Source of the DNA: Byssothecium circinans
Taxonomy: Eukaryota > Ascomycota > Dothideomycetes > Pleosporales > Massarinaceae
Reading direction: 5' to 3'
DNA length: 64,000 nt
Assembly (NCBI GenBank): GCA_010015675.1
Contig: ML976979.1
Span: forward strand, 1,595,206 to 1,659,205
The position numbers were made by a program, and so were the translations under genes. A model generated the notes under the pieces. That model saw only the letters and a list, made by a program, of their open reading frames with translations, made no database searches and had not been told where the DNA came from. This document shows positions 43,687 through 55,096 of the stretch, in pieces; position 1 is the first letter of the stretch, and each line of letters begins with the position of its first letter.

Positions 43687-46125
43687 ATGGCGGTCAACCC
43701 GACTGCGTAGGTCCCCGTCCCCGTACCCCAGCCAGCAACCAAACCCCTCGGGGAGCACATGCGGAAAGCTAACGAGGGCCTCTGCAGCATCAACGTCAAT
43801 GACCCAGGTCTGATCACACTCGTCAACAAACTCCAGGATGTCTTCACCACAGTAGGAGTACGTCGCCGCCCCTCGAGCTCGCCGCATTCCCGGATACGAT
43901 GATGAGGGTCCAGATGCTGATGCCTGACGCAGGTACAAAACCCCATAGATTTGCCCCAGATTGCCGTCGTAGGATCGCAGTCCAGTGGAAAGAGTTCGGT
44001 GCTGGAGAACATTGTCGGGCGAGACTTGTGAGTGCCTGGAGCATCCTCAGCCGTTTCAGGGCCTTGGGCAGCAATGCTAACAGTAGGAAATCACAGCTTG
44101 CCACGAGGAACCGGTATCGTCACCCGAAGACCGCTCATTCTCCAGCTTATAAACCGCGCGCCGTCTGGGAAAGCGCAGGCGAACGGCGTCAAGGAGGAGA
44201 TCAAGACATCCGACAATGAGAACAACGTGGACGAATGGGGCGAGTTCCTGCACATCCCCGGCCAGAAGTTTCACGACTTTAGCAAGATAAGGGACGAGAT
44301 TGTTCGGGAAACCGACGCGAAGACGGGGCGCAATGCGGGCATTTCTCCAGCTCCCATCAACCTGCGGATATACTCGCCCAACGTGCTCACCCTCACTCTG
44401 GTCGATCTGCCGGGTCTGACCAAGGTGCCCGTGGGAGACCAGCCGCGGGATATTGAGCGCCAGATCAAGGAGATGGTCTTGAAACAGATCAGCAAACCCA
44501 ACGCCATAATACTCGCCGTCACGGCTGCGAACACGGATTTGGCCAACTCGGACGGTCTGATGCTGGCGCGAGAGGTGGACCCAGAGGGGCAGCGGACAAT
44601 TGGTGTGCTGACCAAGGTCGACTTGATGGACGAGGGAACCGACGTCGTGGATATTCTCGCTGGTCGCATTATCCCGCTGCGGCTGGGCTACGTGCCAGTC
44701 GTCAACCGAGGGCAGAGGGATATCGAAAATAAGAAGGCGATTTCACATGCGCTCGAGCATGAGAAGCAGTTCTTTGAGCAGCACAAGGCATATCGGAATA
44801 AGGCTGCATACTGCGGTACACCATACTTGGCGCGCAAGTTGAATTTGGTGCGTCTCTTTCTAAGACATGAATACGGCTCAAGACAGCTAACAAACATAGA
44901 TCCTCATGATGCACATTAAGCAGACTTTGCCCGATATCAAAGCGCGCATCGCATCCTCCCTCCAAAAGTACCAACAAGAGCTATTCCAGCTAGGCGACTC
45001 GATGCTCGGCAACAGCTCCAACATCATCCTGAACATGATCACCGAGTTTAGCCAGGAATACCGGGGAGTCCTAGACGGAAACAACCAGGAGCTGTCGGCG
45101 ACGGAACTGTCAGGCGGCGCGCGTATCTCGTTCGTCTACCATGAGCTGTACGCCAACGGTGTCAAGGCGGTGGACCCCTTCGACCAGGTCAAGGACATGG
45201 ACATCCGCACAGTTCTTTACAACTCTTCGGGTTCGTCGCCAGCCCTGTTCGTTGGGACTACCGCATTCGAACTGGTCGTCAAGCAGCAAATCAAACGGTT
45301 AGAAGACCCCAGCTTGAAGTGTGTTAGCCTAGTATACGATGAGTTGATCCGTATCCTGGGCCAACTACTAAACAAGCCCGCTTTCCGGCGCTACCCTGGA
45401 CTCAAGGAGAAGCTCCACCAGGTCGTCGTTGCATTCTTCAAGAAAGCCATGGACCCCACCAACAAGCTAGTAAAGGACCTCGTCGCCATGGAGTCCGTCT
45501 ACATCAACACGGGTCACCCTGATTTCATCAACGGTTCGCGCGCCATGGCCATTGTACACGAGCGACACAACTCTGCCAAGCCGACTCAAGTCGATCCCAA
45601 GACAGGGAAGCCGCTACCTCCTGCGGTTCCACCGCGGTCACAGTCACCTGCTCTGCCTGTGGATGGGAACACCGAAGGTGGCGGTTTCTTCGGCTCCTTC
45701 TTCGCTAGTAAGAATAAGAAGAAGATGGCGGCTATGGAGCCTCCGCCAGCTATGCTCAAGGCCTCGGGCACGCTTTCGGAGAAGGAACTGCAGGAAGTTG
45801 AAGTTATCAGTACGTCCTTCCCCATTTCCTCTCCCCATCAGTTTCCCAGCATGAATGCTAACTTATCATAGAACTCCTCATCACATCCTACTTCAACATT
45901 GTGCGCCGCACCATGATCGACATGGTGCCCAAAGCCATCATGCTCAACCTCGTGCAATTCACAAAAGAGGAAATGCAGCGCGAACTCCTCGAGAACATGT
46001 ACAAGACGGAGGAACTCGACGACTTGCTCAAGGAGTCGGAGTATACGGTTAGGAGAAGGAAGGAGTGCCAGCAGATGGTGGAGAGCTTGAGCAAGGCGAG
46101 TGAGATTGTGAATCAGGTGCAGTGA
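43687..46125 (+). CDS. VPS1: dynamin-like GTPase Vps1
   Basis: Six exons (43687-43706, 43788-43857, 43933-44027, 44097-44847, 44900-45809, 45872-46125) give 699 residues. GTPase motifs: [20 protein letters not shown] (P loop), [13 protein letters not shown] (switch 1), [16 protein letters not shown], and [12 protein letters not shown]. The middle domain follows, then a Pro-rich linker ([19 protein letters not shown]) and the GTPase effector domain ([20 protein letters not shown] with [18 protein letters not shown]). There is no pleckstrin-homology domain, as expected for Vps1. It acts in vacuolar sorting, peroxisome fission and endocytosis. The first intron splits codon 7 and was set so that [19 protein letters not shown] is restored. 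Confidence 0.96.
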
Positions 46126-46764
46126 GGAGCTTTTGGGATTAGTAGCGGATTTGATGATGTTGCGCGTGTGTAAGGATGCTGGGGGTTTGATCGTTTCGAG
46201 AAGTGGGGATGGGTTGTGTGGATGATGAGTATATTCAGAGGACTGAGCGATTGTCTGACCGGGGGAGAGGTGGTGGGTTGAAGACGATTGTCTTTTCGCT
46301 GCAAATTGTGTTGAGAGAGGGTGTGGTTGTCGCTTGTCTGTTCCTCTGTCTGTTCCTCTACCTGCCTGCATGTCTGTTTGCTTGGTGTTTGATAGGACCC
46401 TCTTTTGCGGGTTCGGGTTCGGGTTCGTTCCAGTAGACCTCCCTTTGTTTAGAAAGTCAATATCCATGTGTTGTTCATCTATCCCTGTCCAATTCCTCCC
46501 TTCTTCGTAGTGAACAGCCACACCACACCACATACATGGTAACAGTTAGATGGTATAAATTGAACTGAAGAGGAGAGAAGTGACGGGGATGAAGCACGCG
46601 ATCCTCCTTCCTTGACGCTTTGGCTGGGGTATTCATTCTACACGGCTCAATTATTATTCACCGTTGGGATCGAGGGAGATTGCGTATCAGTCAGTCTACT
46701 TAACTTCGGTTACGGGTAGACTTGCAGGCAAGCAATCAATCAATCCTCATTATTCTCTGCTAAA

Positions 46765-46823
46765 GCTCTCTCTCTCTCTCTCGTTTTAACTCGTCTCGCA
46801 TCGTCTCGTCTCGTCTCGTCTAT
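46765..46823. repeat. (CT)n and (TCTCG)n simple repeats
   Basis: A CT dinucleotide run at about 46766-46782 is followed by several TCGTCTCG-type units up to 46822. Confidence 0.85.
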
Positions 46824-47072
46824 CCAAGATACCTGAAACGGCCGAGGGGTGAGGCATATAATTGAACAACATATCTGCCCAGCTTGATCCTCCAAGTGCC
46901 GATTTAATTAATTCCTCAAGGCCGAAGCCCAAGAAATAAACGATTTTCCCTCCGCACCACTCAACATAGGATCTAGTTGCCAGGTACGCAGATATACCTC
47001 AACACCCCCTCCCCTCTCCCCCGACCGCCCAACCGTTACCCCATCCCTACCCTACTCTTCCCACCAACCCCA

Positions 47073-47097
47073 CCTCCGCCTCCGCCTCCGCCTCCAC
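47073..47097. repeat. (CCTCCG)n microsatellite
   Basis: About four CCTCCG/CCTCCA units, just outside the stop of the STE23 gene. Confidence 0.85.
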
Positions 47098-47113
47098 CTC
47101 ACTCAAAGCCCAC

Positions 47114-50100
47114 CTACAACTTCGACGCATCCTCCATAAACTCCTCCAAATTGCGAATCGGCCTGGCCCCCGTACTCAACTGCAACCCCGTCTTCCAAGC
47201 ATACACATCCGTGATAAGCACCGGCTGCCTCGCTCCATTCTCCGCCACAACCTGATCGACTTCCCTCAACGTCGCACCCCCCAGCGTCTTCACTCCCGTC
47301 CCGCTCAACCCCGAGTCCGCCAGCCCGAGCGCCGCTTTCGCCTCATCGAGAACCTTGTCCGCCTCCTCTTTGCCAAGTTTGAGATCCTCGTTCAGGAACG
47401 CGGCAATGGCGGAGGGGATGGAGGAAGTAGACGTTACAGCGTCGATGCGTGTTTTGAGAATTACGGCGTCGAAGACGGCGGCCCCGGCAGATGCGGAGAT
47501 GTTTTCTTCTTTGAAGATTGTGGTGAGGACGGCGAGGGCTTCGGTTTTCTTCTCGTCGAGGGTGGCTTCTTTCGGTTTTCCTTGGGCGATGAGGTGGACG
47601 GAGATTTTGGCGCGGTGCGGGGAGGAGGGCGAGATGTGGTGCGCGTAGAAGGATTGCATGTCGGATTTTGTGAGGAGGGAGACGTTGGCGGCGTCGGTCT
47701 CGGCTGCGGGTTGGTGTTAGCTCTGCTCTGTCCTGGGGGTCGGCCGGAGGGGAAGAATGTAGAAGGCTAGGGGGTGGCTTACATTGTTGGAAATCATACA
47801 CGTCACTGGCCATATGATTCCAGAACCGATTACCCTCCTGGTTGAGATTCTTCAGCTTCTCAAGCCTCTTGGAGATGACGGCGCCCTTGTGCTTCTCAAA
47901 GTCCTCCTCGGTCATCTCATCGAGCGTCTTCTCGAACATGGTTAGGAAGTGCTCAATACGCCCTTCCAAGTACCTACAGTCCTTCTCACTCTGGATAAGG
48001 ATGCGGTAGCCTGCGTATGTGATGCCAGCTGTCTGGCCCGAGAAAACGACGTAGCCGAGCTGTTCGATCGTGCGGAGCTGGTTGAAAGCGGGCTCATCGG
48101 TCATTTGGGAGAGGAGCAGTTGTTTTGCGCGGAGAGTCTCATCCAGACGGTTTCCGAGGTAGAGACTGTATTCTATGCAGTGGTTCACGTTGGCAGGATC
48201 CTTGAGCGGACGCTCGTAGATGAAGTTACTGCCAGCAGGTAGTATCAATGTTCGTTGAATGGGCCACTGGTTCGGAGGAAGTTTCTTCGGTCGAATTGTC
48301 CTCTCAACTAGGTCGGTGATTTGAAGCGCCTCTTCCTTGTACAGGTTGCCGTGGGCGAGAATCTCAACGTGGCATTGCGCGAGCACTTGTTGGAAGAACT
48401 GCTTCACGTCTTCGGGCGTGACCGTCTCGAGCTCTTTGGCTAACTCGTCCACCATGAACGTGTTGTCCGTCCTGAACCAGCGGGAATAGGTTCCGACTTG
48501 ATGGAACGGTTGCTGGTAATCCCAGTTGCGGAAGCCGCGTGCAGTTCGATCAAGAATGATCTTGAAACGATCTTCACGCACTTCCAGATCGCGCACCTGA
48601 ATAAGTACCTTTTCTAGCAGAACGTGAAGCTTATCATTGTAGCCCTCCACGGAGACTGAGAGACCAGCGTTGTTGTTGCCAAAGTCATAGACAAGACCGG
48701 AAATGTCCGCATCATACGAATATTCCACCAAGGCGTCGTCGACCAGATCACGATAAAGCGCAATCATGAGAGAAGTTCGCGGAGTGAGATGGGCGATAGG
48801 GGTGCGGAATTGGATGTGAACGTTGGCCTTGGGTACCCAAAATTGATCATCCTTTTTCCACCACGAGCGCACCGAGTCATCGTTGCGAATAAGTTTGGGC
48901 GTTTTGCTGGGCTCTGCGACCTCCTTCTTGTCCACCTCCAGCCGGTTCGGGATGAACTCGTTTTTGTGTGGAAAGTGCAACTCCGATGGGCGCGTCTTGT
49001 TCTCAAAAGCTGCCTTGACCTCGGAAAGGAAGTCTTGGGGGATCTTCTCCGTCTTGTACTCAGTTCCGTACCATTTCTCCTTTTTGTCCCATCCGCCGGG
49101 AAAATCTTGGCTGACGACTGTCAACCTGAAGTTGTCTGGACGGAGGTATGACATGGCCTGGCGAATGAGCTCGGCGTCGAACTTGCGTATCACTGAAGGC
49201 CCGCTGAGAATCATCTTGCGGTCATAGGACTTTTGCATGACGGCAGCGAGTGCACTGGTAGTTCGGCTCGGCGGGCTCTTCTGCTTGAAGCGAAAGTCAA
49301 CCTCGCTCATCCGAATCTGCTCGTCAACGATCCATTTCTGAGGCTCTTGTTCGCGGATCAAGGCAATGTACTGAAATATTATCTTCACAATTTCCTTGTA
49401 GTTCTTGAGACCGTCTTCCGTCAACTTGACGCTGAGCTGGAAGAGACCGCTGCCAGGACACAGCGATGAACCACCGGCGCCTAAGCCGTTCGCCCATCCC
49501 TTTGCCTTGATGTAAGCGAGAATGCTGCCAGGTCCTTCGTGGCCGATCAGGTGGCTAAGATATCGCGACGGGTGCGATTCGTAGAAGTCCTCCTCGTCGC
49601 GGAACAGAAACGAAAGCTCCAATGATCGCGTTTCGAAGACAGGCCGGGCAAAAGTCTGAATCAATAGCTCTTTCTCAGTGTATACCGGTATGCTGTCCCA
49701 CCTCTTTCGCTCCAAGTCCTTGTTTGGGATCTTAGAGTAGATCTCCTCTACCCATTCTTCTAGAGTGTCCAAGCTCTCGCGGCCGAGGACAACTAGCTTC
49801 ATCCGATTTGCCGAGTAGTGTTGTGCGTGAAACTCGATGAATTTGTCACGAATGTGAACTCCTCGTGCAATAGGTTCATCATGTAGTGTCGTCCAGCTTC
49901 CAGTTGAAAAGTGGTTGTAGGGGTGTTCTGGGTTTGACAGCGCCTTGTTAAGTTGATGAAGCCTCCAAGTATCGATCTGAAGATTCTTTTTGTTCTCCGA
50001 GTCCACGGCCTTGATCTCGCGATCTACAGTATCCTCAAGGAACAGTGGGCATATGAAGAATTGGCCAAACCGATCGAGCGCTCCCCATAGCGGCGACTGC

Positions 50101-50959
50101 TCCTTATCTACTGGCAGGTGTTCTTGTGTGGCGTTCGGTGTGGAGGTCTTGCTGGTTGATTTCGAGGAAGCGAGCTCAAAGTAGTAGTTGGTGGATGTGC
50201 TAGCGGTGTAGGCGTTTGAATGGCCAGAGTGCGAGGCTAGATACTTGTTGTAGTTGTTCTCTTCGGGGTACTAGAGAGTGGTCAGTCGCAGTCTTTTTGA
50301 TACCTTGTGTGACCATATGCAGGACAGGACGCGAACGGAAGGCATGTCTCAGCGCCACCAATGACGAATGACGACAGAGAAGTTAATGAAGGTTTGCTTA
50401 CCCTCTCCGTTCCCATGAAAAGAAGATGCTCGACTGCATGGGCTATGCCCGGCATGTCGTCCAAATCGCTGAAGCTGCCCACATTGACGTCCAGTGCCGC
50501 ACTCGATTTGTCCGTGTCGGGGTCATGTATGAGCAGGACCTCCAGCTGATTCGACAGTCTAGTGACCCTATATGACCGATTGTCGAGCGCCGGCCTCTCC
50601 AGATCCTCAATGCGCTCTCTCGCGACGCTCCGCCCGAGCGGTTCGGCCATGTTGACCGATTGTCGCGTCGTACTCATAGCAAACTTCCTCGGAGGTGATG
50701 TGGAGAAGGGGTTTGAAGATGTTGGCACTGAGAACTTATAGCCGGAGGCCACGCAACCGCGTTGCGGCGTAGAGGCGGCGGACAGGGAGACCAAGGTACT
50801 CAAGCCCTGGCGTGAAGCTGCTCCCGGCACCCGCGCAATTGGCCGAATAGACCGTGGCGACGTCAACAAATACCCGCGCGCAAGGCTGCTGGTGGATGTG
50901 CCACCGGACTGTCTATACAAGAGAATACCCGCGACCTGTGCGTGCCGGAGAGAGGTCAT
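47114..50959 (-). CDS. STE23: insulysin-type M16 metalloprotease
   Basis: Exons 50959-50402, 50270-47783 and 47703-47114 give 1211 residues; from the internal ATG at 50677 the protein has 1117. The inverted zinc motif HxxEH is in GIAHAVEHLLFMGTE, and the intron after it is followed by NYNKYLASHSGHSNAYTAST. Later M16 landmarks are LSHLIGHEGPGSILAYIKAK with GWANGLGAGG, NHCIEYSLYLGNRLDETLRA, and EQLGYVVFSG. Yeast Ste23 trims a-factor precursor; insulysins degrade small peptides. Residues 1-94 of the long form are rich in Arg/Ser and poor in acidic residues, like a mitochondrial presequence, so the two ATGs may give mitochondrial and cytosolic forms. The other large frame after 47783 is a shadow of the intron and last exon. 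Confidence 0.93.
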
Positions 50960-51296
50960 GCACGAGGGAGGCGCGGGGCGGACCAAGGAATCAGGTACCC
51001 AAGCACCAGACGCAAGCAACCGGCCGTTTGACGTCTGCTTGAGCCTACGAGCGCAACGATGAGGCAAGCAGCAAACAGGCGAATGTTCCTCGTTAGCACT
51101 CAATCGAGGAAGGTAAGACAAGAGGCAGGTCACTCGCGGGTGACGTGGTGGAGGAGGCTCAAAAGACTCAAGTGCATTACAATGTACCGGGACGTCGGTT
51201 CGATGATCTGTGCGTAAGGATCCTCCATAACTCCCGGACGCCTGATCGCTGCCAACAACAACCCGAGTCAGTCTCCGTCTCCGTCCCTCCGCCGTC

Positions 51297-51963
51297 ATGG
51301 TGCCCAAGGCCTTCGAAGCAGGTTATGCGAACACGACGGGGTTCCGCAGAGTCGTCAAAGCTACCATAATGGTCAAGAAGAAGGAGGGCATGTCAGACGA
51401 GGACTTCATTGAGTATTACAACCACCAACATGCCCAGAAGGCTGTGCCGATCTTGCAGCGCCATGGAATTATCAGTTATAGCCTTGTAATGCTCCCCTTC
51501 GTCCAATTCATGGTCATCTGTTGAAAGTCTTTCAGTCGTTTTGAAGGTCGAGGGGTGTCGCAATCTTCGCTGTAGTCGTAATTGCCGTTTGATTCCTTGT
51601 GCTTTTCCAGTACCGAAACATTTCAGGCTTTGAGGTGCTACTTAGATCTGTAATACACGAAGAGTTGCATGACTTGCTAGAAGATCCAATTGTGAACGCC
51701 GCTGATGCTTCGAGCAGACCTACCATCTGGGCCGCGACAAGAAGCTGATCCAGGACATCATGCACAACAAGGCGAATTTGCTGGACTACGACGCCATATG
51801 TACCTTTGTCTTCCCAGACTACTACGCTCTCGCCAAGTTCCTGTATGACAAAGAGGGCGCGGCTCTGAATGGCGACCACGAGAATTTCATGGATGATAGC
51901 CAGATGCGGATGATGGTTGGAGACGAGTACATGCTGATCGAAAATGGAGAGAAGGTTGGATAG
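51297..51963 (+). CDS. EthD-domain protein
   Basis: Exons 51297-51485 and 51718-51963 give 144 residues. The first exon has FRRVVKATIMVKKKEGMSDE then DFIEYYNHQHAQKAVPILQR, the EthD layout with a conserved His; the second reads YHLGRDKKLIQDIMHNKANL and DYDAICTFVFPDYYALAKFL. EthD proteins are small ferredoxin-fold (alpha+beta) dimers, some linked to polyketide tailoring or ether degradation. The 232-bp intron is much longer than the 50-90 bp usual here; its ends (GTAATG, AGCAG) are acceptable and no better pair restores the domain. The gene is divergent from STE23, about 340 bp apart, and convergent with the zinc-knuckle gene. Confidence 0.8.
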
Positions 51964-52127
51964 CGAGATTCTGGGCACGAGTGCTCGTTTCCAGAATGGG
52001 TATCTTTAATTCATAGTCATACAACGCCAGAGCAAACGTCTAGGTACACATTTGTGCACTGACATCGTGGAAGGCGTGCTCGGACTTTTACCACATGACG
52101 GTGGATGCTCTGCTTCGGAAAACGCAG

Positions 52128-53075
52128 CTATCGTCGGCCACGCCCACCTCTGCCCCCTCCCCAGCCTCTACCTCTGCCAGCAGAACCGCGCGAAAGCCTA
52201 GGGCAATCGTTTTTGACATGGCCCTTGTGCCCACAGTTGAAGCATGCCACATCGCTCATATTACGAGTGCTTTCGCCCGCTCGACCACCAGCAGAGAGTG
52301 ACAACAGACCGCCTGGAAGCGCGTCTTCATCTATTAATGTAGGGCGCCGTGGCATCTCCTCTGCGGCCTCGGCTTTGCGAGCCCGCTCTTTGGCTGCCAC
52401 CTCACGCTTCGTCTCTCGTATAAGCGCTGCCGTGGGGTCGTCCGAGCTGAGATCATCAGACGAATCAGACTCGCTTTCAGAGTCGTTCTCTTCAGACTTG
52501 AGAGGTACGGCGGTTTTCTGCTCTGAATCAGTACACTTACACACTCCCCGGCTCCTTGATTCCCAACGCACCACCTGTTTGTTCTTAACACCGCCGCCAA
52601 ACGTCATTCGCGCCGGCCTGTGCTCCTCTTTATCTTCAGAGTCGTCTTCTGCATCAATCTCTGCGAATCCTGCTTGTCTGATTTGCATAGCTGGCTGTTT
52701 GTTGAGATGCGATGGGTCCTGGAAACTCAGGACCCACTTTGTCTCCCCTGCCCTCTCTCCAGCACGCGCGAGCACCTCATCACGCCTCTTATCCTCCGCC
52801 GATTGAGGAGTCGCTATGCTCGCAGGTGTCGCAGGTGTCGCAGGTGTCGCAGGTGTCGCAGGTGTGCTTGGCGCAGCACTACCGTTCGAAAGACATATCT
52901 TCTTTGCGGGCGGTCCGTAAGGCGTGGAGGCTTCACCGGTCGCATTCTTACTAGACCCGCGCTGCATGAACTGTGACGTGTTAGCCATTGGGACGCGCAT
53001 TTGTTGATCTGACGGATAGTTTACCTTCATGGTCGCCAGGCGACTAGACATCTGCTTGGGAGTGTTCGTCGCCAT
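52128..53075 (-). CDS. CCHC zinc-knuckle protein
   Basis: The start at 53075 gives MATNTPKQMSSRLATMK. Positions 53024-52971 form a 54-bp segment with GTAAAC at its start, a GGCTAACAC branch site and CACAG at its end; removing it joins ATMK to FMQRGSS and leaves 297 residues. Unspliced, the frame also stays open (315 residues). The C-terminus holds one zinc knuckle, CFNCGHKGHVKNDC (C-x2-C-x4-H-x4-C), followed by an RG/GG-rich tail (RGRGWGGGRGGRGRR), a combination typical of RNA-binding proteins. A central KWVLSFQDPSHL motif and an acidic Ser-rich stretch (SEENDSESESDSSDD) are also present. Named family not recognised; RNA binding is inferred. Confidence 0.82.
   Translation of the reverse strand: MATNTPKQMSSRLATMKVNYPSDQQMRVPMANTSQFMQRGSSKNATGEASTPYGPPAKKICLSNGSAAPSTPATPATPATPATPASIATPQSAEDKRRDEVLARAGERAGETKWVLSFQDPSHLNKQPAMQIRQAGFAEIDAEDDSEDKEEHRPARMTFGGGVKNKQVVRWESRSRGVCKCTDSEQKTAVPLKSEENDSESESDSSDDLSSDDPTAALIRETKREVAAKERARKAEAAEEMPRRPTLIDEDALPGGLLSLSAGGRAGESTRNMSDVACFNCGHKGHVKNDCPRLSRGSAGRGRGWGGGRGGRGRR
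52822..52866. repeat. 9-bp tandem repeat inside the zinc-knuckle gene
   Basis: Five copies of GCAGGTGTC in tandem; on the minus strand they encode repeated Thr-Pro-Ala triplets. Confidence 0.9.
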
Positions 53076-53521
53076 GATTGAAGCCCTAGAAAGCGAATTC
53101 CTGCTGGTTAGTGGTCAGTAGTATGGTGATATAGTTGCACTATCAACGCGGTTGTGGAGTAAGAAAGTTCAAAGCAGGGTCGTGCTCATCTCATAAACCA
53201 GACGCTCCGTTGTCATTGGTTGCATGTTGTGGCCAGGGACAAGCTAAGCGATAAATCTCGCGATATCATTGATCCGGTAGGACTGATCCGACATCAGACG
53301 TCACTTCTGGTTCTGGAATATGGATGTCACCCCTTTTGTTGGTTAGGAAGATTTTACCTTCTCGCGTTCATTTTGCGCGTATCAAATGTTATCAATCGGA
53401 GACTTTCATCATTGATACTCAAGCTATGAGCCAGCAAACGAACGACTTTCTGTGAATGCAGGGCTCCGTGACACTGACAGCTCCAACTTCCACCCTACAA
53501 TCTTCCATCAACAGAGCCATA

Positions 53522-54202
53522 ATGTTGAGGAATCACCTTCTCCGGTCACAGCACAACCTATCGCGTCTTCTCCGCAACCCTCCGCGACGCCGTTTCGCGA
53601 CTGAACCACCTCCACTTCCACATCCACCAACAGCTCAGTCACGTATCGAACGCTTCAACCGCCGCATGCCAAAGTTCCTCCACAAGTATACGAATGCACT
53701 CGCTTCTGCGCCAGTCTCTCATATTACATCCTTCCTTATTTTACATGAGATTACGGCTATAGTTCCTCTATTTGGCCTCGCAGCTACGTTTCACTACACT
53801 CACTGGCTCCCGACTTGGTTCACCGAAGGCGCCATCGTTCTACAGGGTGTTGAGCGCTTCGGGAAGTACTTTAAGCGCAAGGGATGGATCCGTAGCGAGG
53901 ATGCAGAGGAAGCTGAGCTCGAAGTGGAGATGAGAAGGCGAGACAAGGCGTGGAACATCGGCGAGGGTGGAGTCCGATTGGTGGTCGAATTTGCTACTGC
54001 TTATGCGGTCACGAAAGCGTTGTTGCCTCTGAGAATTATCGCGAGTGTCTGGGCCACGCCGTGGTTCGCAGGGAAAGCTGTGGTACCGATGATGGCGAGG
54101 TTCAAAAGGTTACTTGGAAAGAGCAAGTCGACGGGCAACGGAACTAGAGCGGCCGAGGCGGCCGCCGTACCAAAGAGCGGTGGGAAGGGAACGAAGACAT
54201 GA
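53522..54202 (+). CDS. mitochondrial DUF1279/MRX11-like membrane protein
   Basis: 226 residues from the ATG at 53522 (MLRNHLLRSQHNLSRLLRNP), a strong mitochondrial presequence ending near RRRFATE. The domain follows: MPKFLHKYTNALASAPVSHI, TSFLILHEITAIVPLFGLAA, then GEGGVRLVVEFATAYAVTKA with LLPLRIIASVWATPWFA. Two or three hydrophobic segments with this order match DUF1279/FAM210-like proteins, including yeast MRX11 as I recall it. Those proteins sit in the inner membrane and associate with mitochondrial gene expression. An upstream ATG at 53456 is in frame but would place the presequence internally. The tail is Lys/Gly-rich. Confidence 0.68.
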   Translation: MLRNHLLRSQHNLSRLLRNPPRRRFATEPPPLPHPPTAQSRIERFNRRMPKFLHKYTNALASAPVSHITSFLILHEITAIVPLFGLAATFHYTHWLPTWFTEGAIVLQGVERFGKYFKRKGWIRSEDAEEAELEVEMRRRDKAWNIGEGGVRLVVEFATAYAVTKALLPLRIIASVWATPWFAGKAVVPMMARFKRLLGKSKSTGNGTRAAEAAAVPKSGGKGTKT

Positions 54203-54540
54203 AAGATATTATACTCAAGTTCGCGCTGGTCCAGCTCTGTGGTAGTATTGTAACAGCCAAGGGTGTAGGCCTGAACGAGGCCGCGAACATGTTAGTGGAG
54301 CAGGGATTAGATCTGAACAGAAGCTTGGATGATCTGCAAGAGATGGGTACAAACCGAAGTGTAGTCTACACCTTAGACTTGGGGGCGTACTGAACGGGCA
54401 TTCGAGGACTGGAGGTTAGTCTACACTCGACGTCATTTGTCAATTGATCATTTCTTTTGGCTCTGGCCGATCTTCTCTCCTCTTCCACCCATCCCGATTT
54501 TCAAACTCAAGCTTCAAGACGACCTCGAATTATCCTCGAC

Positions 54541-54909
54541 ATGTGCGGCGGAGACAACTACGAAGAGCGCACTGTCGTTTCTTCTGGCAGTCGAGTGCGC
54601 GAGTCAGCCTCGGTCAAGCCCCGCGGTGGCCTCCTCACTGGATGCTTTGGAAATGAGGAAATCGTCGTGGTACGCCAGCCCCGAGCTCGGCGCCACTATG
54701 GTTCCAGGCAGACATACTGCCCGACCCAGTACTACGCCCAACCACCTCGAATTGTCTACGGGGCCAACCCTCACTATCACGGACGTCGCTTGCCGCATGG
54801 CGTCTATCATGGAGGGGCTGGAATGGGATATGGAGGCGGCCGATATGGTCGGGCTGCGATGCCGACTAGTGCCGCGATGGTAAGTCTAATTTGCTTTCTT
54901 CTTTCCTGA
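54541..54909 (+). CDS. Gly/Tyr/Arg-rich protein, possibly the first exon of the next gene
   Basis: An ATG at 54541 opens MCGGDNYEERTVVSSGSRVR, continuing through GGLLTGCFGNEEIVVVRQPR, into Gly/Tyr/His-rich sequence (GVYHGGAGMGYGGGRYGR). At 54880 a perfect donor (GTAAGT) follows ...SAAM; reading through it ends after VSLICFLLS. If spliced in phase 0 to 55103 it would form a 391-residue protein with the next frame, which has the same composition. I cannot decide; no domain is recognised. Confidence 0.5.
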   Translation: MCGGDNYEERTVVSSGSRVRESASVKPRGGLLTGCFGNEEIVVVRQPRARRHYGSRQTYCPTQYYAQPPRIVYGANPHYHGRRLPHGVYHGGAGMGYGGGRYGRAAMPTSAAMVSLICFLLS

Positions 54910-55096
54910 CTTCCACCGCCCCTTCCCAACCCTCTCACCGGACCCTGCGTCACCGATCGCCGCCTACACTCTTTCTGCCTTGCTCCTCGCCTCATCTTTT
55001 CTTTACACCCCCCAAATTTTGCCACTCGCGGCCCCGCCACCTGCCCTTTACCCCTCTTCTCCAACTACGAACCTTGCGACACACACTCCTCCATCC

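Larger units (their letters stand above)
46126..47113. other. convergent intergenic region with simple repeats
   Basis: 3' regions of VPS1 and STE23. No coding frame with support. Simple repeats are listed separately. Confidence 0.5.

Noticed and set aside
45838..46533. 231-codon minus-strand frame at the VPS1 3' end
   Set aside because: Overlaps the last VPS1 exon and its 3' region; composition is that of a shadow frame.
47343..47690. Arg/His-rich C-terminal part of the large STE23 frame
   Set aside because: It is the read-through of the intron into the wrong frame of the last exon; splicing at 47783/47703 restores the M16 C-terminus.
54199..54393. 64-codon frame starting inside the stop of the DUF1279-like gene
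   Set aside because: ATGA overlap is suggestive of coupling, but this is a eukaryotic 3' region and the peptide has no recognisable feature.
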